Shown here in pieces: positions 39,959 to 49,014 of a stretch of DNA of 64,000 nt (the stretch's first letter is position 1; every line of letters begins with the position of its first letter). Made by a program: the position numbers and the translations under genes. The stretch lies in assembly GCA_964499985.1 (NCBI GenBank), contig CAZCMX010000002.1:1-64000 (forward strand), given 5' to 3'. The DNA comes from UBA5734 sp964499985 (GTDB taxonomy: Bacteria; Bacillota; Clostridia; Saccharofermentanales; UBA5734). The notes under the pieces are model-generated. The model was not told the origin of the DNA. It saw nothing but the letters and a program-made list of their open reading frames with translations, and did not search any database.

Positions 39959-40015
39959 CGTGACGAAGAAACGGCCTCGTCCATGAAAGAGAAATCAGAA
40001 AAACCAGGAGGATCT

Positions 40016-41215
40016 ATGGCCAAAGTATTGATTATTGGTGCTGGTGGCGTTGCCAGCGTGGTTGTCCACAAATGTTGCCTCAATCCGGATATTTTCACCG
40101 ATATTTGCATTGCCAGCCGGACCAAGTCCAAATGTGACGCCTTGAAGGCGGAACTCGATGGCGGCAAGACCCAGATCACGACCGCCCAGGTCGATGCCGA
40201 TGACACGCAGCAAGTGATCGACCTGATCAAAAGCTATGGTCCGGAACTGGTGATCAATGTTGCGCTGCCCTACCAGGATCTGACGATCATGGATGCCTGC
40301 CTGGCGACCGGTGTCCATTACCTCGATACCGCCAATTATGAGCCGCTCGATACCGCCAAGTTCGAGTACAGCTGGCAGTGGGCCTATCGCGAGCGTTTTG
40401 CCGCGGCTGGCCTGACCGCGATCCTCGGTTGCGGCTTCGATCCCGGCGTTACGGGTGTCTTTACGGCCTATGCGCAAAAGCATCATTTCGACCAGATCCG
40501 CCAGATCGACATCGTTGATGCCAATGCCGGCGACCATGGCTATCCGTTTGCGACCAATTTCAATCCGGAGATCAATATTCGCGAGGTCACGGCCAATGGC
40601 CGCTATTTCGAGAAGGGCCAATGGATCGAGACCGCCCCGCTGTCGGTCAAAACATCCTATGACCTGCCTGAGATCGGACCGAAAAACATCTACCTGCTCT
40701 ACCATGAGGAGCTAGAATCCCTGGCAGCGAATATCCCGGGGGTCGAGAAGATCCGCTTCTGGATGACGTTCTCGGACAATTACCTGACTCATCTCAAGGT
40801 GCTCGAAAATGTTGGCATGACTTCGATCGAGCCGGTGATGTTCGAAGGCCGGCCGATCGTTCCGCTGCAGTTCCTGAAGGCGCTGCTGCCCGATCCGGCC
40901 TCGCTCGGCCCGCGCACCAAGGGCAAGACCAATATCGGCGTCATCGTCCAGGGCACCAAGGACGGCCAGCCGAAGACCTACTATGTCTACAATGTCTGTG
41001 ACCACCAGGCCTGCTATCGCGAGGTCAAGTCCCAGGCCATCTCCTATACGACCGGCGTGCCGGCTGTGGTCGGCGCGATGATGCTCCTGAAGGGCCTGTG
41101 GAAGAAACCCGGCGTCTACAATGTCGAAGAGTTCGACCCGGATCCGTTCATGGCGGAGCTGGGCCCGCAAGGCCTGCCCTGGGTTGAAGATTTCAATCCG
41201 GTCCTTCTGGACTGA
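40016..41215 (+). CDS. Carboxynorspermidine dehydrogenase (saccharopine dehydrogenase family)
   Basis: A 399-residue NAD(P)H enzyme. Rossmann motif VLIIGAGGVASVVVHKC, then CGFDPGVTGVFTAYAQKH near residue 143, and DANAGDHGYPFATNFNPEINIRE near residue 165, all typical of carboxynorspermidine/carboxyspermidine dehydrogenases. It condenses aspartate semialdehyde with a diamine to a carboxylated polyamine. The next gene, nspC, removes the carboxyl group, which strongly supports the assignment. GGAGG sits six bases before ATG 40016; the open frame before it is not coding. Whether it makes norspermidine or spermidine depends on the diamine supply. Confidence 0.92.
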   Translation: MAKVLIIGAGGVASVVVHKCCLNPDIFTDICIASRTKSKCDALKAELDGGKTQITTAQVDADDTQQVIDLIKSYGPELVINVALPYQDLTIMDACLATGVHYLDTANYEPLDTAKFEYSWQWAYRERFAAAGLTAILGCGFDPGVTGVFTAYAQKHHFDQIRQIDIVDANAGDHGYPFATNFNPEINIREVTANGRYFEKGQWIETAPLSVKTSYDLPEIGPKNIYLLYHEELESLAANIPGVEKIRFWMTFSDNYLTHLKVLENVGMTSIEPVMFEGRPIVPLQFLKALLPDPASLGPRTKGKTNIGVIVQGTKDGQPKTYYVYNVCDHQACYREVKSQAISYTTGVPAVVGAMMLLKGLWKKPGVYNVEEFDPDPFMAELGPQGLPWVEDFNPVLLD

Positions 41216-41226
41216 ACGAGGTCAGC

Positions 41227-42363
41227 ATGCCGATTGACTTTCATACGGTCCCTACGCCTTGCTATATTGTCGATGAAAAGCTGCTGGATCGAAACCTCCA
41301 GATCCTGGACTCGGTCCAGCAGCGCACCGGCTGCAAGATCCTTTTGGCGCTCAAGGGCTTCTCGATGTTTGCCACCTTCCCGCTGGTTGGCCGCTATTTG
41401 CATGGCATCACGGCCAGCTCACTGCATGAGGCCCGTCTGGGCCGGGAGGAAATGGACAAGGAAGTCCATATCTTTGCCCCCGCCTTCATTGAGGAGGACT
41501 TCGACGAGATCCTGAGCCTGGTCGACCATATGGTGTTCAATTCGTTCAACCAGCTGGCCAAGTACAAGGCGCGAGTCAAACAGTCCGGCCGTCCGATCGA
41601 GATCGGTGTCCGGGTCAATCCCGAATATTCGGAAATCGCCACCGACCTGTACAATCCTTGTGCGCCCTATTCGCGCCTGGGTATCACCCGGGCCAATTTC
41701 CGGCCGGAAGAGATGGATGGTGTCGATGGCATCCATTTCCATACCCTGTGCGAACAGAATTCAGATGCTCTGGCCCATACTTTGCCGGTGTTCGAAGAGA
41801 AATTCGGACCGTTCCTCAAGGGCCTGAAATGGATCAATTTCGGCGGTGGCCACCATATCACGCGGCCAGATTATGACATCGAGTCGCTGGTCCGTTCGAT
41901 CACCTATATCCAGGACAAATACCAGGTCCAGGTTTATCTTGAGCCGGGCGAGGCGATTGCCCTCCATACCGGTTTCCTGGTCACGTCGGTTCTCGACATT
42001 ATCGAAAATGGCAAGCAGCTGGCGATCCTCGACACATCAGCGGCCTGCCATATGCCAGATGTCCTGGAAATGCCCTACCGGCCGCAGATCATCGGTGCAG
42101 GCGAGGGTGGGGAGAAGCCATATACATACCGACTCGGTGGACCGACCTGCCTGGCCGGTGACGTCATCGGTGACTATTCGTTTGACCAGCCCCTGGCACC
42201 CGGTGACCGGCTGGTTTTCACCGACATGGCTCATTACACCATGGTCAAGAACAATACCTTCAATGGGATCGGCCTGCCCTCGATCGCGCTTTCGGATCTG
42301 TCAGGCCAGACCCGGGTCATCAAACGCTTCGGCTACGATGATTTTAAAGGCCGCCTATCCTGA
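41227..42363 (+). CDS. nspC: Carboxynorspermidine/carboxyspermidine decarboxylase
   Basis: A 378-residue PLP decarboxylase of the alanine racemase-like fold. The PLP lysine is in LLALKGFSMFA near residue 43. HFHTLCEQNSDAL near residue 172, WINFGGGHHITRPDYD near residue 205 and the active-site CHMPDVLEMPYRP near residue 275 are NspC signatures. It sits 11 bases behind the dehydrogenase gene. Together they provide the aspartate-semialdehyde route to (nor)spermidine, which avoids S-adenosylmethionine. Confidence 0.94.
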   Translation: MPIDFHTVPTPCYIVDEKLLDRNLQILDSVQQRTGCKILLALKGFSMFATFPLVGRYLHGITASSLHEARLGREEMDKEVHIFAPAFIEEDFDEILSLVDHMVFNSFNQLAKYKARVKQSGRPIEIGVRVNPEYSEIATDLYNPCAPYSRLGITRANFRPEEMDGVDGIHFHTLCEQNSDALAHTLPVFEEKFGPFLKGLKWINFGGGHHITRPDYDIESLVRSITYIQDKYQVQVYLEPGEAIALHTGFLVTSVLDIIENGKQLAILDTSAACHMPDVLEMPYRPQIIGAGEGGEKPYTYRLGGPTCLAGDVIGDYSFDQPLAPGDRLVFTDMAHYTMVKNNTFNGIGLPSIALSDLSGQTRVIKRFGYDDFKGRLS

Positions 42364-42390
42364 ATACAATCAGCTATGAGGAGCTTCCAA

Positions 42391-42741
42391 ATGATCAAGA
42401 CACCCGAACAGATGACCCATGAAATCAAAGCCCAGATGCGCGGCGGCAGCGGGGAAGTGGAGCTGCTCCACTTGTTCGACGCCGCCGAACTGACCGGAAA
42501 GTCACGCCTGGTTGCCAGGGTGACTCTCCAGCAAGGCTGTTCCATTGGCTTCCATGAACATGGCCAGGAAGAAGAGATCTATTATATCCTCGAAGGCGAA
42601 GGCGTTTTCAACGAAAATGGGCTGGAAACCGTGATCGGGCCGGGCACTGCGACCCTGACCGGCAATGGCTCCAGCCACAGCATTCGCAATGACAGGCCGG
42701 AGCCGCTGGTCCTGATGGCCATCATCCTGATGTTTGCCTGA
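42391..42741 (+). CDS. Cupin domain protein
   Basis: A 116-residue single cupin with metal ligands in IGFHEHGQEEEIYYILEGEG and the second-motif His in GNGSSHSIRN. GAGGA precedes ATG 42391, which I prefer to an upstream in-frame ATG at 42376. It follows nspC by 27 bases and may be in the same operon. Ligand unknown. Confidence 0.88.
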   Translation: MIKTPEQMTHEIKAQMRGGSGEVELLHLFDAAELTGKSRLVARVTLQQGCSIGFHEHGQEEEIYYILEGEGVFNENGLETVIGPGTATLTGNGSSHSIRNDRPEPLVLMAIILMFA

Positions 42742-42753
42742 TCTCAGGACCAG

Positions 42754-43383
42754 ATGTGCGGCCGGTATTACATCGAGATTGAATCGGACCTGGTTGAGAT
42801 CAGAAAAATCCTGACCGATCTCAATGAACGGTTTTCCGGCCAGCCCGCGCTGGCCCGGCTGAAAACCGGGGAAATCTTCCCGACTGATGTCGTGCCCGTG
42901 ATCCGGACCTGGGAGACAGACGAAGGCCCCCGATTGCTGCCTGACCTGATGCAATGGGGCTTTGCCGAACCCTATCCCTTGATCAATGCCAGAGCAGAAA
43001 CGGCTGACAGCAAACCGACCTTTCGCCGCTATGTGGCGGACAACCGGGTTCTAGTTCCGGCAACGGCATTTTTTGAATGGCAAAAGCCAGCCGAAGCAGG
43101 ACAGAAAAAGACCAAGCTCAAATTGTCCCGGCCGGAAGAAGCTGTTTTCTACATGGCTGGCCTCTACCGGCCACTGGCGCCCGAGCAGAACCCCCTGCAG
43201 GTGACCGGGCAGTTCGTCATCCTGACTGCAGCGGCAAATGAGTCGGTCAGCCCGATCCATGACCGGATGCCACTGATCGTTCCCCGCGCGTTGCTCAGGC
43301 CCTATCTGCAGGACCAGAACCTGGCCAGAGCGCTGCTGCACCAAGCCGTCCTGCAGCCCTTCCGGGCCGAAATCGCAATTTGA
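42754..43383 (+). CDS. SOS response-associated peptidase, YedK/HMCES family
   Basis: A 209-residue protein of the SRAP family. It begins MCGRYY, giving the N-terminal catalytic Cys2 after Met removal, and has NARAET near residue 75, FEWQKP near residue 107 and the active-site His in IHDRMPLIVP. Such proteins trap abasic sites in single-stranded DNA through a thiazolidine link to Cys2. It starts 12 bases after the cupin gene. Confidence 0.93.
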   Translation: MCGRYYIEIESDLVEIRKILTDLNERFSGQPALARLKTGEIFPTDVVPVIRTWETDEGPRLLPDLMQWGFAEPYPLINARAETADSKPTFRRYVADNRVLVPATAFFEWQKPAEAGQKKTKLKLSRPEEAVFYMAGLYRPLAPEQNPLQVTGQFVILTAAANESVSPIHDRMPLIVPRALLRPYLQDQNLARALLHQAVLQPFRAEIAI

Positions 43384-43401
43384 CATAAAGGAGCAGCCCA
43401 T

Positions 43402-46062
43402 TTGGAAATGCCAGTCACCTCGCCTCAACCTTTGAAGTCCAGGCGATTTTACACCATCTTGCGTGCAAACCGGCTGCTGCTGGGTTCATTTGCGATTCCG
43501 TTCATCATCCTCATGGTCAGCTATTTCAGCCGCGGCGTCTTCCCGGTGGGCAACCGCGATGTCCTGACGATTGACCTCTACCATCAATATGCACCCTTCC
43601 TTTCTGAAATCCAGGCCCGCCTGCGTTCCCTGGATGGCCTGTTTTATTCCTGGTCCGGCGGCCTGGGGACCAATTTCTATGCCTTGCTGGCCTATTATGT
43701 CGCCAGCCCATTGAATCTGATCCTGGTCCTGTTTCCAGCCGGACTGCTGACCGAAGCGATCTTCCTGATCATTCTGGTCAAGGTTGGCCTGGCCGGTGCG
43801 GCTTTCCATTATTTCCTGCGAGAAGTGCACCGCGAAGAAAGTCCGGTCATGATGGCTATCGCCAGCAGCTATGCCTTGTCCAGCTATGTCCTGTCCTATA
43901 GCTGGAATGTCATGTGGCTCGACGGCATTGTCCTGCTGCCTCTGGTCATCCTGGGCCTGGTCCGGATCATCCGGGACCAGCGCTATCTCCTGTATCCGGT
44001 AGCCCTGGGCCTGGCCTTGCTAGCCAACTACTACATCGCCTTTTTCATCACCGTTTTCACGGCCATGTATGCTGTGGCCGCCTTGTTTCTCTACCAGCGC
44101 CTGCCAAACCCCTGGAAGCTCACCGGCCAAGTGCTGCGGATCACGGGCCTTTCTCTTTTGGGTGGCGCCCTTTCGGCGGTCCTGTCCTGGCCGACTTATC
44201 TATCCCTCAAGCTGACTTCCGCGGCAGATGATGCCTTCACAGGCAAGGTCACCGAGTATTTTGATTTATTTGACTATATCAGCCAGCATTTCATGCTGAT
44301 GAAGCCGACCATCCGTGATGGCATGCCCAATCTCTATGCCGGGCTCTTTGCCCTGGCCATGGTGCCACTTTTTTTCTTTGCCCGCCAGATTGCCCTCAAA
44401 GTCAAATATCTGCATTTGGCCATGCTGCTTTTCCTGATCATCAGCTTCAATATCAACTGGCTCAATTTCGCCTGGCATGGCTTCCATTATCCCAACCAAT
44501 TGCCCTACCGCAATTCATTTGTCTACATTTTCCTATTGCTTTCCATGAGCTATCCCGCCTGGCGAAGCCGGCATGAATTTTCAGGCAAACAGATCGGGGC
44601 TGTCCTGGCAACCCTGATCGTGCTGCTATTGCTGGCCCAGAAAATCAATGACCAGGCGATCCCGGTCCAGGCGATGTATGCCACCCTGGTTTTCCTTCTG
44701 ATCTATGCCGGTGTCCTGACCCTCGACAAGGTGCACCGGATCCATCCGTCCGATATGGCGATCGCCCTGCTGATCACGGTTATCGTGGAACTGACGGTCT
44801 ATGCCCTTTTGACCATGCATACCATCGATACCACCGAGTACTTGTCATCGCGGGAAGGGTATACGGCAGGCACCGAGGTGACCCAGATCCGGCAGGAGCT
44901 TGCACGGATCGACCGCTCAGAGTCTGGCTTCTACCGGGTCGAGGTGTATCCACCCCGGACAACCAATGACGGCTTCCTGTACCAGTATCGGGGTTTGTCG
45001 ATTTTCGCCTCCACCATGGCCACCCAGCCGGTCAAATTCTTTGAAAAGCTGGGCTATCACAGCAATAGCATCAATAGCTACAAATATGAAGGATCGACCA
45101 TCGTGCTGGATTCCCTGTTTGGCATCAAGTACCTGGTCCGGCGCAGCAATTTCATCCATGACGAATTGCGGGAGCAGATTGCCACAACCAGTGAGCTGGA
45201 GGTCTATCGCAATCCATTCGCCCTGTCCCTGGGCTATCTGGGGCCTTCCAGCCTCAAAACCTGGGTCTTGCCCGGCGGCAATCCCCTGGCAGCCCAGAAC
45301 CAGTGGCTGCAGGCGCTGGGAGGGCAGCAGGCTGTACTGGACCCGGTTGACCAGATCACTGGCCAGCAGACCAATATCGAGCTCGTTCCCTTCGGGACCA
45401 ATGGCTACAATTTCAGCCGCCCCAGCAAGGACCAGACCTCGCGGGCCCAGATCCTGATTGATGTTCCAGAATCCAGGCAAGTCTACCTGTATCTGGATGT
45501 GACCGCCAACCAACCTGACCAGGGCTATGTCCTGGTCAATGACGAACGGATCGATTTCAATGCCAAACGGTCGACCCTGGTCGATTTGGGATTCATCCCA
45601 GCCGGGGCCCGGGTCGAGTTCAACCTGACCTTTAAGGCGACCAGCACGGCGACCGGAACCTTCAGCCTGTACAGCAGCGCTCTGGATTTGCCTGCCTTTG
45701 CCGCCGCGATCGCCAAAATCCAGAGCCAATCCCTGGTGGTGGACAAGTTCTCAGACAGTCATGTCCAAGGTCATCTGACCACCCAAGAGGCGGGCACATT
45801 CCTGATGACCATACCCTATGATCAGGGCTGGAAGGTCAAGGTCGATGGACAGGTGGTCGAAACCTATGCCGTTTCGGATGGCCTCCTGGGCTTTGACCTG
45901 GCCGCTGGATCGCATGAGATTGACTTGCGGTTCACCCCGCCTGGTTTCTGGCCCGGCCTGGCCGTAACCGGGGCGGCCCTGCTGATCCTGCTGGCCCTGG
46001 CGATCGTTGAACGGAGAAAAATCCAGCGCAGCTTAGACCCGGCAGCGGCAGCTATGGTATAA
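43402..46062 (+). CDS. YfhO-family polytopic membrane protein (putative glycosyltransferase)
   Basis: An 886-residue protein with a dozen or so hydrophobic helices in the first 485 residues and one C-terminal helix (about 855-875), with a large extracytoplasmic domain between. The early loop DVLTIDLYHQYAPF and WSGGLGTNFYALLAYY are YfhO marks, and PYDQGWKVKVDGQVV occurs near residue 805, as in Bacillus YfhO. YfhO-type proteins add sugars to lipoteichoic acid or related wall polymers. AGGAG lies eight bases before TTG 43402; ATG 43408 is an alternative. Confidence 0.88.
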   Translation: MEMPVTSPQPLKSRRFYTILRANRLLLGSFAIPFIILMVSYFSRGVFPVGNRDVLTIDLYHQYAPFLSEIQARLRSLDGLFYSWSGGLGTNFYALLAYYVASPLNLILVLFPAGLLTEAIFLIILVKVGLAGAAFHYFLREVHREESPVMMAIASSYALSSYVLSYSWNVMWLDGIVLLPLVILGLVRIIRDQRYLLYPVALGLALLANYYIAFFITVFTAMYAVAALFLYQRLPNPWKLTGQVLRITGLSLLGGALSAVLSWPTYLSLKLTSAADDAFTGKVTEYFDLFDYISQHFMLMKPTIRDGMPNLYAGLFALAMVPLFFFARQIALKVKYLHLAMLLFLIISFNINWLNFAWHGFHYPNQLPYRNSFVYIFLLLSMSYPAWRSRHEFSGKQIGAVLATLIVLLLLAQKINDQAIPVQAMYATLVFLLIYAGVLTLDKVHRIHPSDMAIALLITVIVELTVYALLTMHTIDTTEYLSSREGYTAGTEVTQIRQELARIDRSESGFYRVEVYPPRTTNDGFLYQYRGLSIFASTMATQPVKFFEKLGYHSNSINSYKYEGSTIVLDSLFGIKYLVRRSNFIHDELREQIATTSELEVYRNPFALSLGYLGPSSLKTWVLPGGNPLAAQNQWLQALGGQQAVLDPVDQITGQQTNIELVPFGTNGYNFSRPSKDQTSRAQILIDVPESRQVYLYLDVTANQPDQGYVLVNDERIDFNAKRSTLVDLGFIPAGARVEFNLTFKATSTATGTFSLYSSALDLPAFAAAIAKIQSQSLVVDKFSDSHVQGHLTTQEAGTFLMTIPYDQGWKVKVDGQVVETYAVSDGLLGFDLAAGSHEIDLRFTPPGFWPGLAVTGAALLILLALAIVERRKIQRSLDPAAAAMV

Positions 46063-46063
46063 T
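46055..46063 (+). promoter_or_regulatory. Extended -10 promoter for the desulfoferrodoxin gene
   Basis: TGGTATAAT at 46055-46063 is a perfect extended -10 box that overlaps the stop codon of the YfhO gene, about 107 bases before the desulfoferrodoxin start. The -35 region is weak. Confidence 0.5.
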
Positions 46064-46169
46064 TGCAGTGGCAGTGCCCTGACCGATGCCCGAGCTCTGG
46101 AAAGAATCAGGCCACTGGGTTCAGCAGGCAACTGACAGAAGCATCAGATCTTACAGGAGGTATTTTGAA

Positions 46170-46550
46170 ATGGCAGCTACCAAGAAGTTCTTCCGTTGCA
46201 GTCACTGTGGCAATCTTGTCGGAGTCATCAATGATTCGGGTGTACCGATGATTTGCTGTGGTGACCCCATGACCCTTCTCGTTCCCAATACCTCGGACGG
46301 CGCCACTGAAAAACATGTCCCGGTCCTGACCCGTGTGGGCAATCAGTTGCATGTTGCCGTAGGCAGTGTTCCCCATCCCATGACCGAAGCACACCTGATC
46401 CAGTGGATCTATGTCAGCCAGGGCAATCGGAGCCAGCGGATCGCTCTGGCAGCCGGTGATGAACCCGCTGCGGATTTCCTGGTCGCTGATGGACCCGTGA
46501 CCGTCTATGAATACTGCAACCTGCATGGCCTCTGGCTCGCTGAAGGCTAA
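46170..46550 (+). CDS. dfx: Desulfoferrodoxin (superoxide reductase)
   Basis: A 126-residue two-centre superoxide reductase. The N-terminal rubredoxin-like centre is CSHCGN with CCGDPM, and the second iron centre uses EKHVP, VGSVPHPMTEAHLIQWI and YCNLHGLW, which supply four His and one Cys. It reduces superoxide to peroxide without forming oxygen and is typical of strict anaerobes. CAGGAGG lies nine bases before ATG 46170. A terminator follows closely. Confidence 0.96.
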   Translation: MAATKKFFRCSHCGNLVGVINDSGVPMICCGDPMTLLVPNTSDGATEKHVPVLTRVGNQLHVAVGSVPHPMTEAHLIQWIYVSQGNRSQRIALAAGDEPAADFLVADGPVTVYEYCNLHGLWLAEG

Positions 46551-46578
46551 GCCGGGCAGATCTCGCCCCAGCATCGAC

Positions 46579-46606
46579 AAGCCGGCCATCTGGCCGGCTT
46601 TTCTTG
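46579..46606 (+). terminator. Rho-independent terminator after desulfoferrodoxin gene
   Basis: AAGCCGGCCA at 46579-46588 pairs perfectly with TGGCCGGCTT at 46591-46600 over a two-base loop (opening to four in practice), followed by TTTTCTT. It lies 28 bases past the stop. Confidence 0.88.
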
Positions 46607-46666
46607 ATCTTTTTGCCAGTTTCGTCTATTCTTTTTTCAGTAAGTGACGAAAACAGGAGGCAATCC

Positions 46667-47923
46667 GTGAAAACCCAATCATTTCTTGCAAGTTCCAATT
46701 TTTTTGCCGGCATTCGTCCGGATGAACTCGTCCAGAAATATGGCAGTCCGCTGTATGTCTATAATGAATCGATTTTCCGCCAGCGCTGCCAGGACATGCA
46801 GCAGCTGGTTGATTATGAGCATTTCACCGCCAATTACTCGATCAAGGCCAATAGCAATTTGCACCTTCTGGCCATCGCCAGGGAAGAGGGCCTGTATGCA
46901 GATGCCATGTCTCCGGGCGAAATCTCGTTCCTCCTGCGGGCTGGCTTCAAACCGGAACAGATATTTTTCGTTCCCAACAATGTCTCGGCGGAGGAGCTGC
47001 AGTTTGCGATTGACCGGCAGATTTTGACCAGCCTGGACTCCTTGTCCCAGCTCGACCGGTATGGCCGGCTCAATCCCGGGGGCCGGGTCGCCATCCGGAT
47101 CAATCCCGGGGTCGGGGCCGGACACCATGAGAAGGTGGTCACCGGCGGTAAAAAGACCAAATTCGGCATCAGCATGGACCAGATCACCGAGGTCCGGCAA
47201 ATCCTCACGCGCCACTCCTTGCACCTGGTCGGCGTCAACCAGCATATCGGCTCTCTGTTCATGGAGCCCCAGCCCTATCTGGAAGCCGCGCGCCATTTTC
47301 TGTCCCTGGCCGAGCAATTTCCGGAGCTGGAGCTGATCGACTTTGGCGGTGGATTCGGTATTCCCTACCATAAGCTTGAAGGCCAGGCCAGGCTTGACCT
47401 GGTGACCTTGCGTCAGGAGCTGAGTGGACTGATCCGGGAATTTGTAGCCCGGTATGGTCGCTCCGTCCATTTCAAAAGTGAACCTGGCCGCTATGTGGTC
47501 GCGGAAAGCGGCGTGCTGCTCGGCACGGTCCAGGCCGTCAAGCAAAACGATGTCACGACATTTATCGGCACCGATCTCGGCTTCAATGTTCTGGCCCGGC
47601 CGATGGTCTACGATTCCTGGCACGATATCGAAGTGTTCCGGGATGGCCAGCGGGTTGACAGTGAGGAGACCCGGCCGGTAACCGTCGTCGGCAATATCTG
47701 CGAGAGTGGCGACATCATCGCCAAACACCGGGAACTGCCCGCCATTGCCGAGGGCGATATCCTGGCGGTCCTCGATGCAGGTGCCTACGGCTATTCCATG
47801 AGCTCGTCCTATAATAACCGGCCGCGCCCGGCCGAAGTCCTGATCACCAGGACGGGCGAAACGCGCCTGATCCGCCGCCGGGAAACACTGGACGATCTGT
47901 ACCGGCTATTTGAAACCGATTGA
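46667..47923 (+). CDS. lysA: Diaminopimelate decarboxylase
   Basis: A 418-residue PLP enzyme that forms lysine from meso-diaminopimelate. The PLP lysine lies in NYSIKANSNLHLL near residue 60, with HIGSLFMEP, DFGGGFGIPYHK near residue 228, ICESGDIIAK with the substrate Cys and AYGYSMSSSYNNRPRPAE near residue 380. The start is GTG 46667 behind CAGGAGG; the frame is open upstream to 46604, inside the terminator. It completes the lysine route with ddh. Confidence 0.95.
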   Translation: MKTQSFLASSNFFAGIRPDELVQKYGSPLYVYNESIFRQRCQDMQQLVDYEHFTANYSIKANSNLHLLAIAREEGLYADAMSPGEISFLLRAGFKPEQIFFVPNNVSAEELQFAIDRQILTSLDSLSQLDRYGRLNPGGRVAIRINPGVGAGHHEKVVTGGKKTKFGISMDQITEVRQILTRHSLHLVGVNQHIGSLFMEPQPYLEAARHFLSLAEQFPELELIDFGGGFGIPYHKLEGQARLDLVTLRQELSGLIREFVARYGRSVHFKSEPGRYVVAESGVLLGTVQAVKQNDVTTFIGTDLGFNVLARPMVYDSWHDIEVFRDGQRVDSEETRPVTVVGNICESGDIIAKHRELPAIAEGDILAVLDAGAYGYSMSSSYNNRPRPAEVLITRTGETRLIRRRETLDDLYRLFETD

Positions 47924-47949
47924 TACCAGAAGAAAGGGGATCATTAGAA

Positions 47950-48447
47950 ATGAGCAAAAGAACCAATTATATCAGCTGGGATGAGTACTTCATGGGCATC
48001 GCCCTGCTGTCCGCCCAGCGCAGTAAAGATCCCAGCACACAGGTGGGAGCCTGCATCGTCAATCCCCGCAACAAGATCATCTCTGTCGGCTACAATGGCA
48101 TGCCTACCGGGATCAGTGACGATGAGTTCCCCTGGGTCCGCGAGGGTGCCCCGCTGGAAACCAAATACCCCTATGTCTGTCATGCCGAGCTCAATGCCAT
48201 TCTGAACAATATTGGCATCAGCCTGGAGAATTGCAAAATCTATGTCCCGCTTTTCCCCTGCAATGAATGCTGCAAAGCCATCATCCAGTCCGGGATCCGT
48301 GAGGTGATCTTCATCTCCGACAAATACAAGGACACCGATGCGGTCAAGGCCTCCAAGCGGATGATGGACCGGGCCGGGGTCACCTACCGCCACTTGCACA
48401 CCTCTTTGGAAAGCCTGACGGTCTCCTTCAGGGAGTCAGATATCTGA
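47950..48447 (+). CDS. dCMP deaminase family protein (ComEB-like)
   Basis: A 165-residue zinc deaminase with HAELNAILN and PCNECCKAIIQ, the zinc-binding His and Cys residues plus catalytic Glu. SKDPSTQVGACIV and GYNGMPTGISDDEFPW are typical of dCMP deaminases, which make dUMP for dTMP synthesis. AAAGGGG precedes ATG 47950, which lies 26 bases after lysA. A terminator follows. Confidence 0.94.
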   Translation: MSKRTNYISWDEYFMGIALLSAQRSKDPSTQVGACIVNPRNKIISVGYNGMPTGISDDEFPWVREGAPLETKYPYVCHAELNAILNNIGISLENCKIYVPLFPCNECCKAIIQSGIREVIFISDKYKDTDAVKASKRMMDRAGVTYRHLHTSLESLTVSFRESDI

Positions 48448-48473
48448 CCCTCGGATTCTGATGCATGCTGCTG

Positions 48474-48512
48474 AGCCTGTCCCGGACGCTGGAGCCGGGG
48501 CAGGCTTTTTCT
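48474..48512 (+). terminator. Rho-independent terminator after dCMP deaminase gene
   Basis: AGCCTGtcCCGG at 48474-48485 pairs with CCGGggCAGGCT at 48495-48506, with two T-G wobble or mismatch positions, followed by TTTTTCTT. It lies 27 bases past the stop codon. Confidence 0.85.
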
Positions 48513-48586
48513 TGCAGCGCCCTTCGGGCCAATCCGTCACGGGCATTGCCCATTGCAAGGAAAGGGAACAAAAGTTCGAAAATCTC

Positions 48587-48615
48587 TTGACAGTGCCATC
48601 AAACCCGTTTATGAT
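48587..48615 (+). promoter_or_regulatory. Near-consensus sigma-A promoter
   Basis: TTGACA at 48587-48592, 17-base spacer, TATGAT at 48610-48615. It is the best promoter in the window and sits 45 bases before the start of a 95-residue membrane protein gene. Confidence 0.8.
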
Positions 48616-48659
48616 CAATCTATGAAACCGAACATATGTTTTATCCGGAGGGATTGCGT

Positions 48660-48947
48660 ATGACACTGTTGACTGGATTGCTTTTTGGTGGACTTGCCGG
48701 GTTGGCCTGCATCGCTTACCTGGCTGTGGAGTCCTGGCATCAGGCGGAACTTATCGCAGAGCGTCAGCTGGCGAGACTGTATCGGGAGGCATTGCGCCAG
48801 GAGGCACTCGTTGCTGCGCAGAGCCAGCAGCTAAGGCCATCTGGGTTTTTCAAAGTGGGATCCGCCGGGCCGGACGAACAGGCAGTCGGACTTGATGCGC
48901 AATACCCGCGCGCCGATGCAGATTGGACCAGCCAGCATTGTGCCTGA
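48660..48947 (+). CDS. Small protein with one N-terminal membrane helix, unknown
   Basis: A 95-residue protein with GGAGGG seven bases before ATG 48660. Residues 3-24 are one hydrophobic helix (LLTGLLFGGLAGLACIAYLAV), followed by an amphipathic, charged helix to about residue 55 with Gln, Glu, Arg and Ala, then a polar tail. The topology is like a single-pass or FtsL/DUF-type small membrane protein, but I recognise no family. A strong promoter precedes it and it is monocistronic, so it is probably expressed well. It converges on the RNA gene encoded on the other strand. Confidence 0.6.
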   Translation: MTLLTGLLFGGLAGLACIAYLAVESWHQAELIAERQLARLYREALRQEALVAAQSQQLRPSGFFKVGSAGPDEQAVGLDAQYPRADADWTSQHCA

Positions 48948-48975
48948 GCGAGGCTTCACATGATCAACCCGAGGT

Positions 48976-49014
48976 AAAAAAAGATCCTGCCCTCTATCTA
49001 GAAGAGCAGGATCT
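48976..49014 (-). terminator. Rho-independent terminator of the minus-strand RNA
   Basis: On the minus strand AGATCCTGC (49014-49006) pairs with GCAGGATCT (48990-48982), with further pairing inward, then seven T (48982-48976). The plus strand has no T run after the stem, so it works leftwards. Confidence 0.85.
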
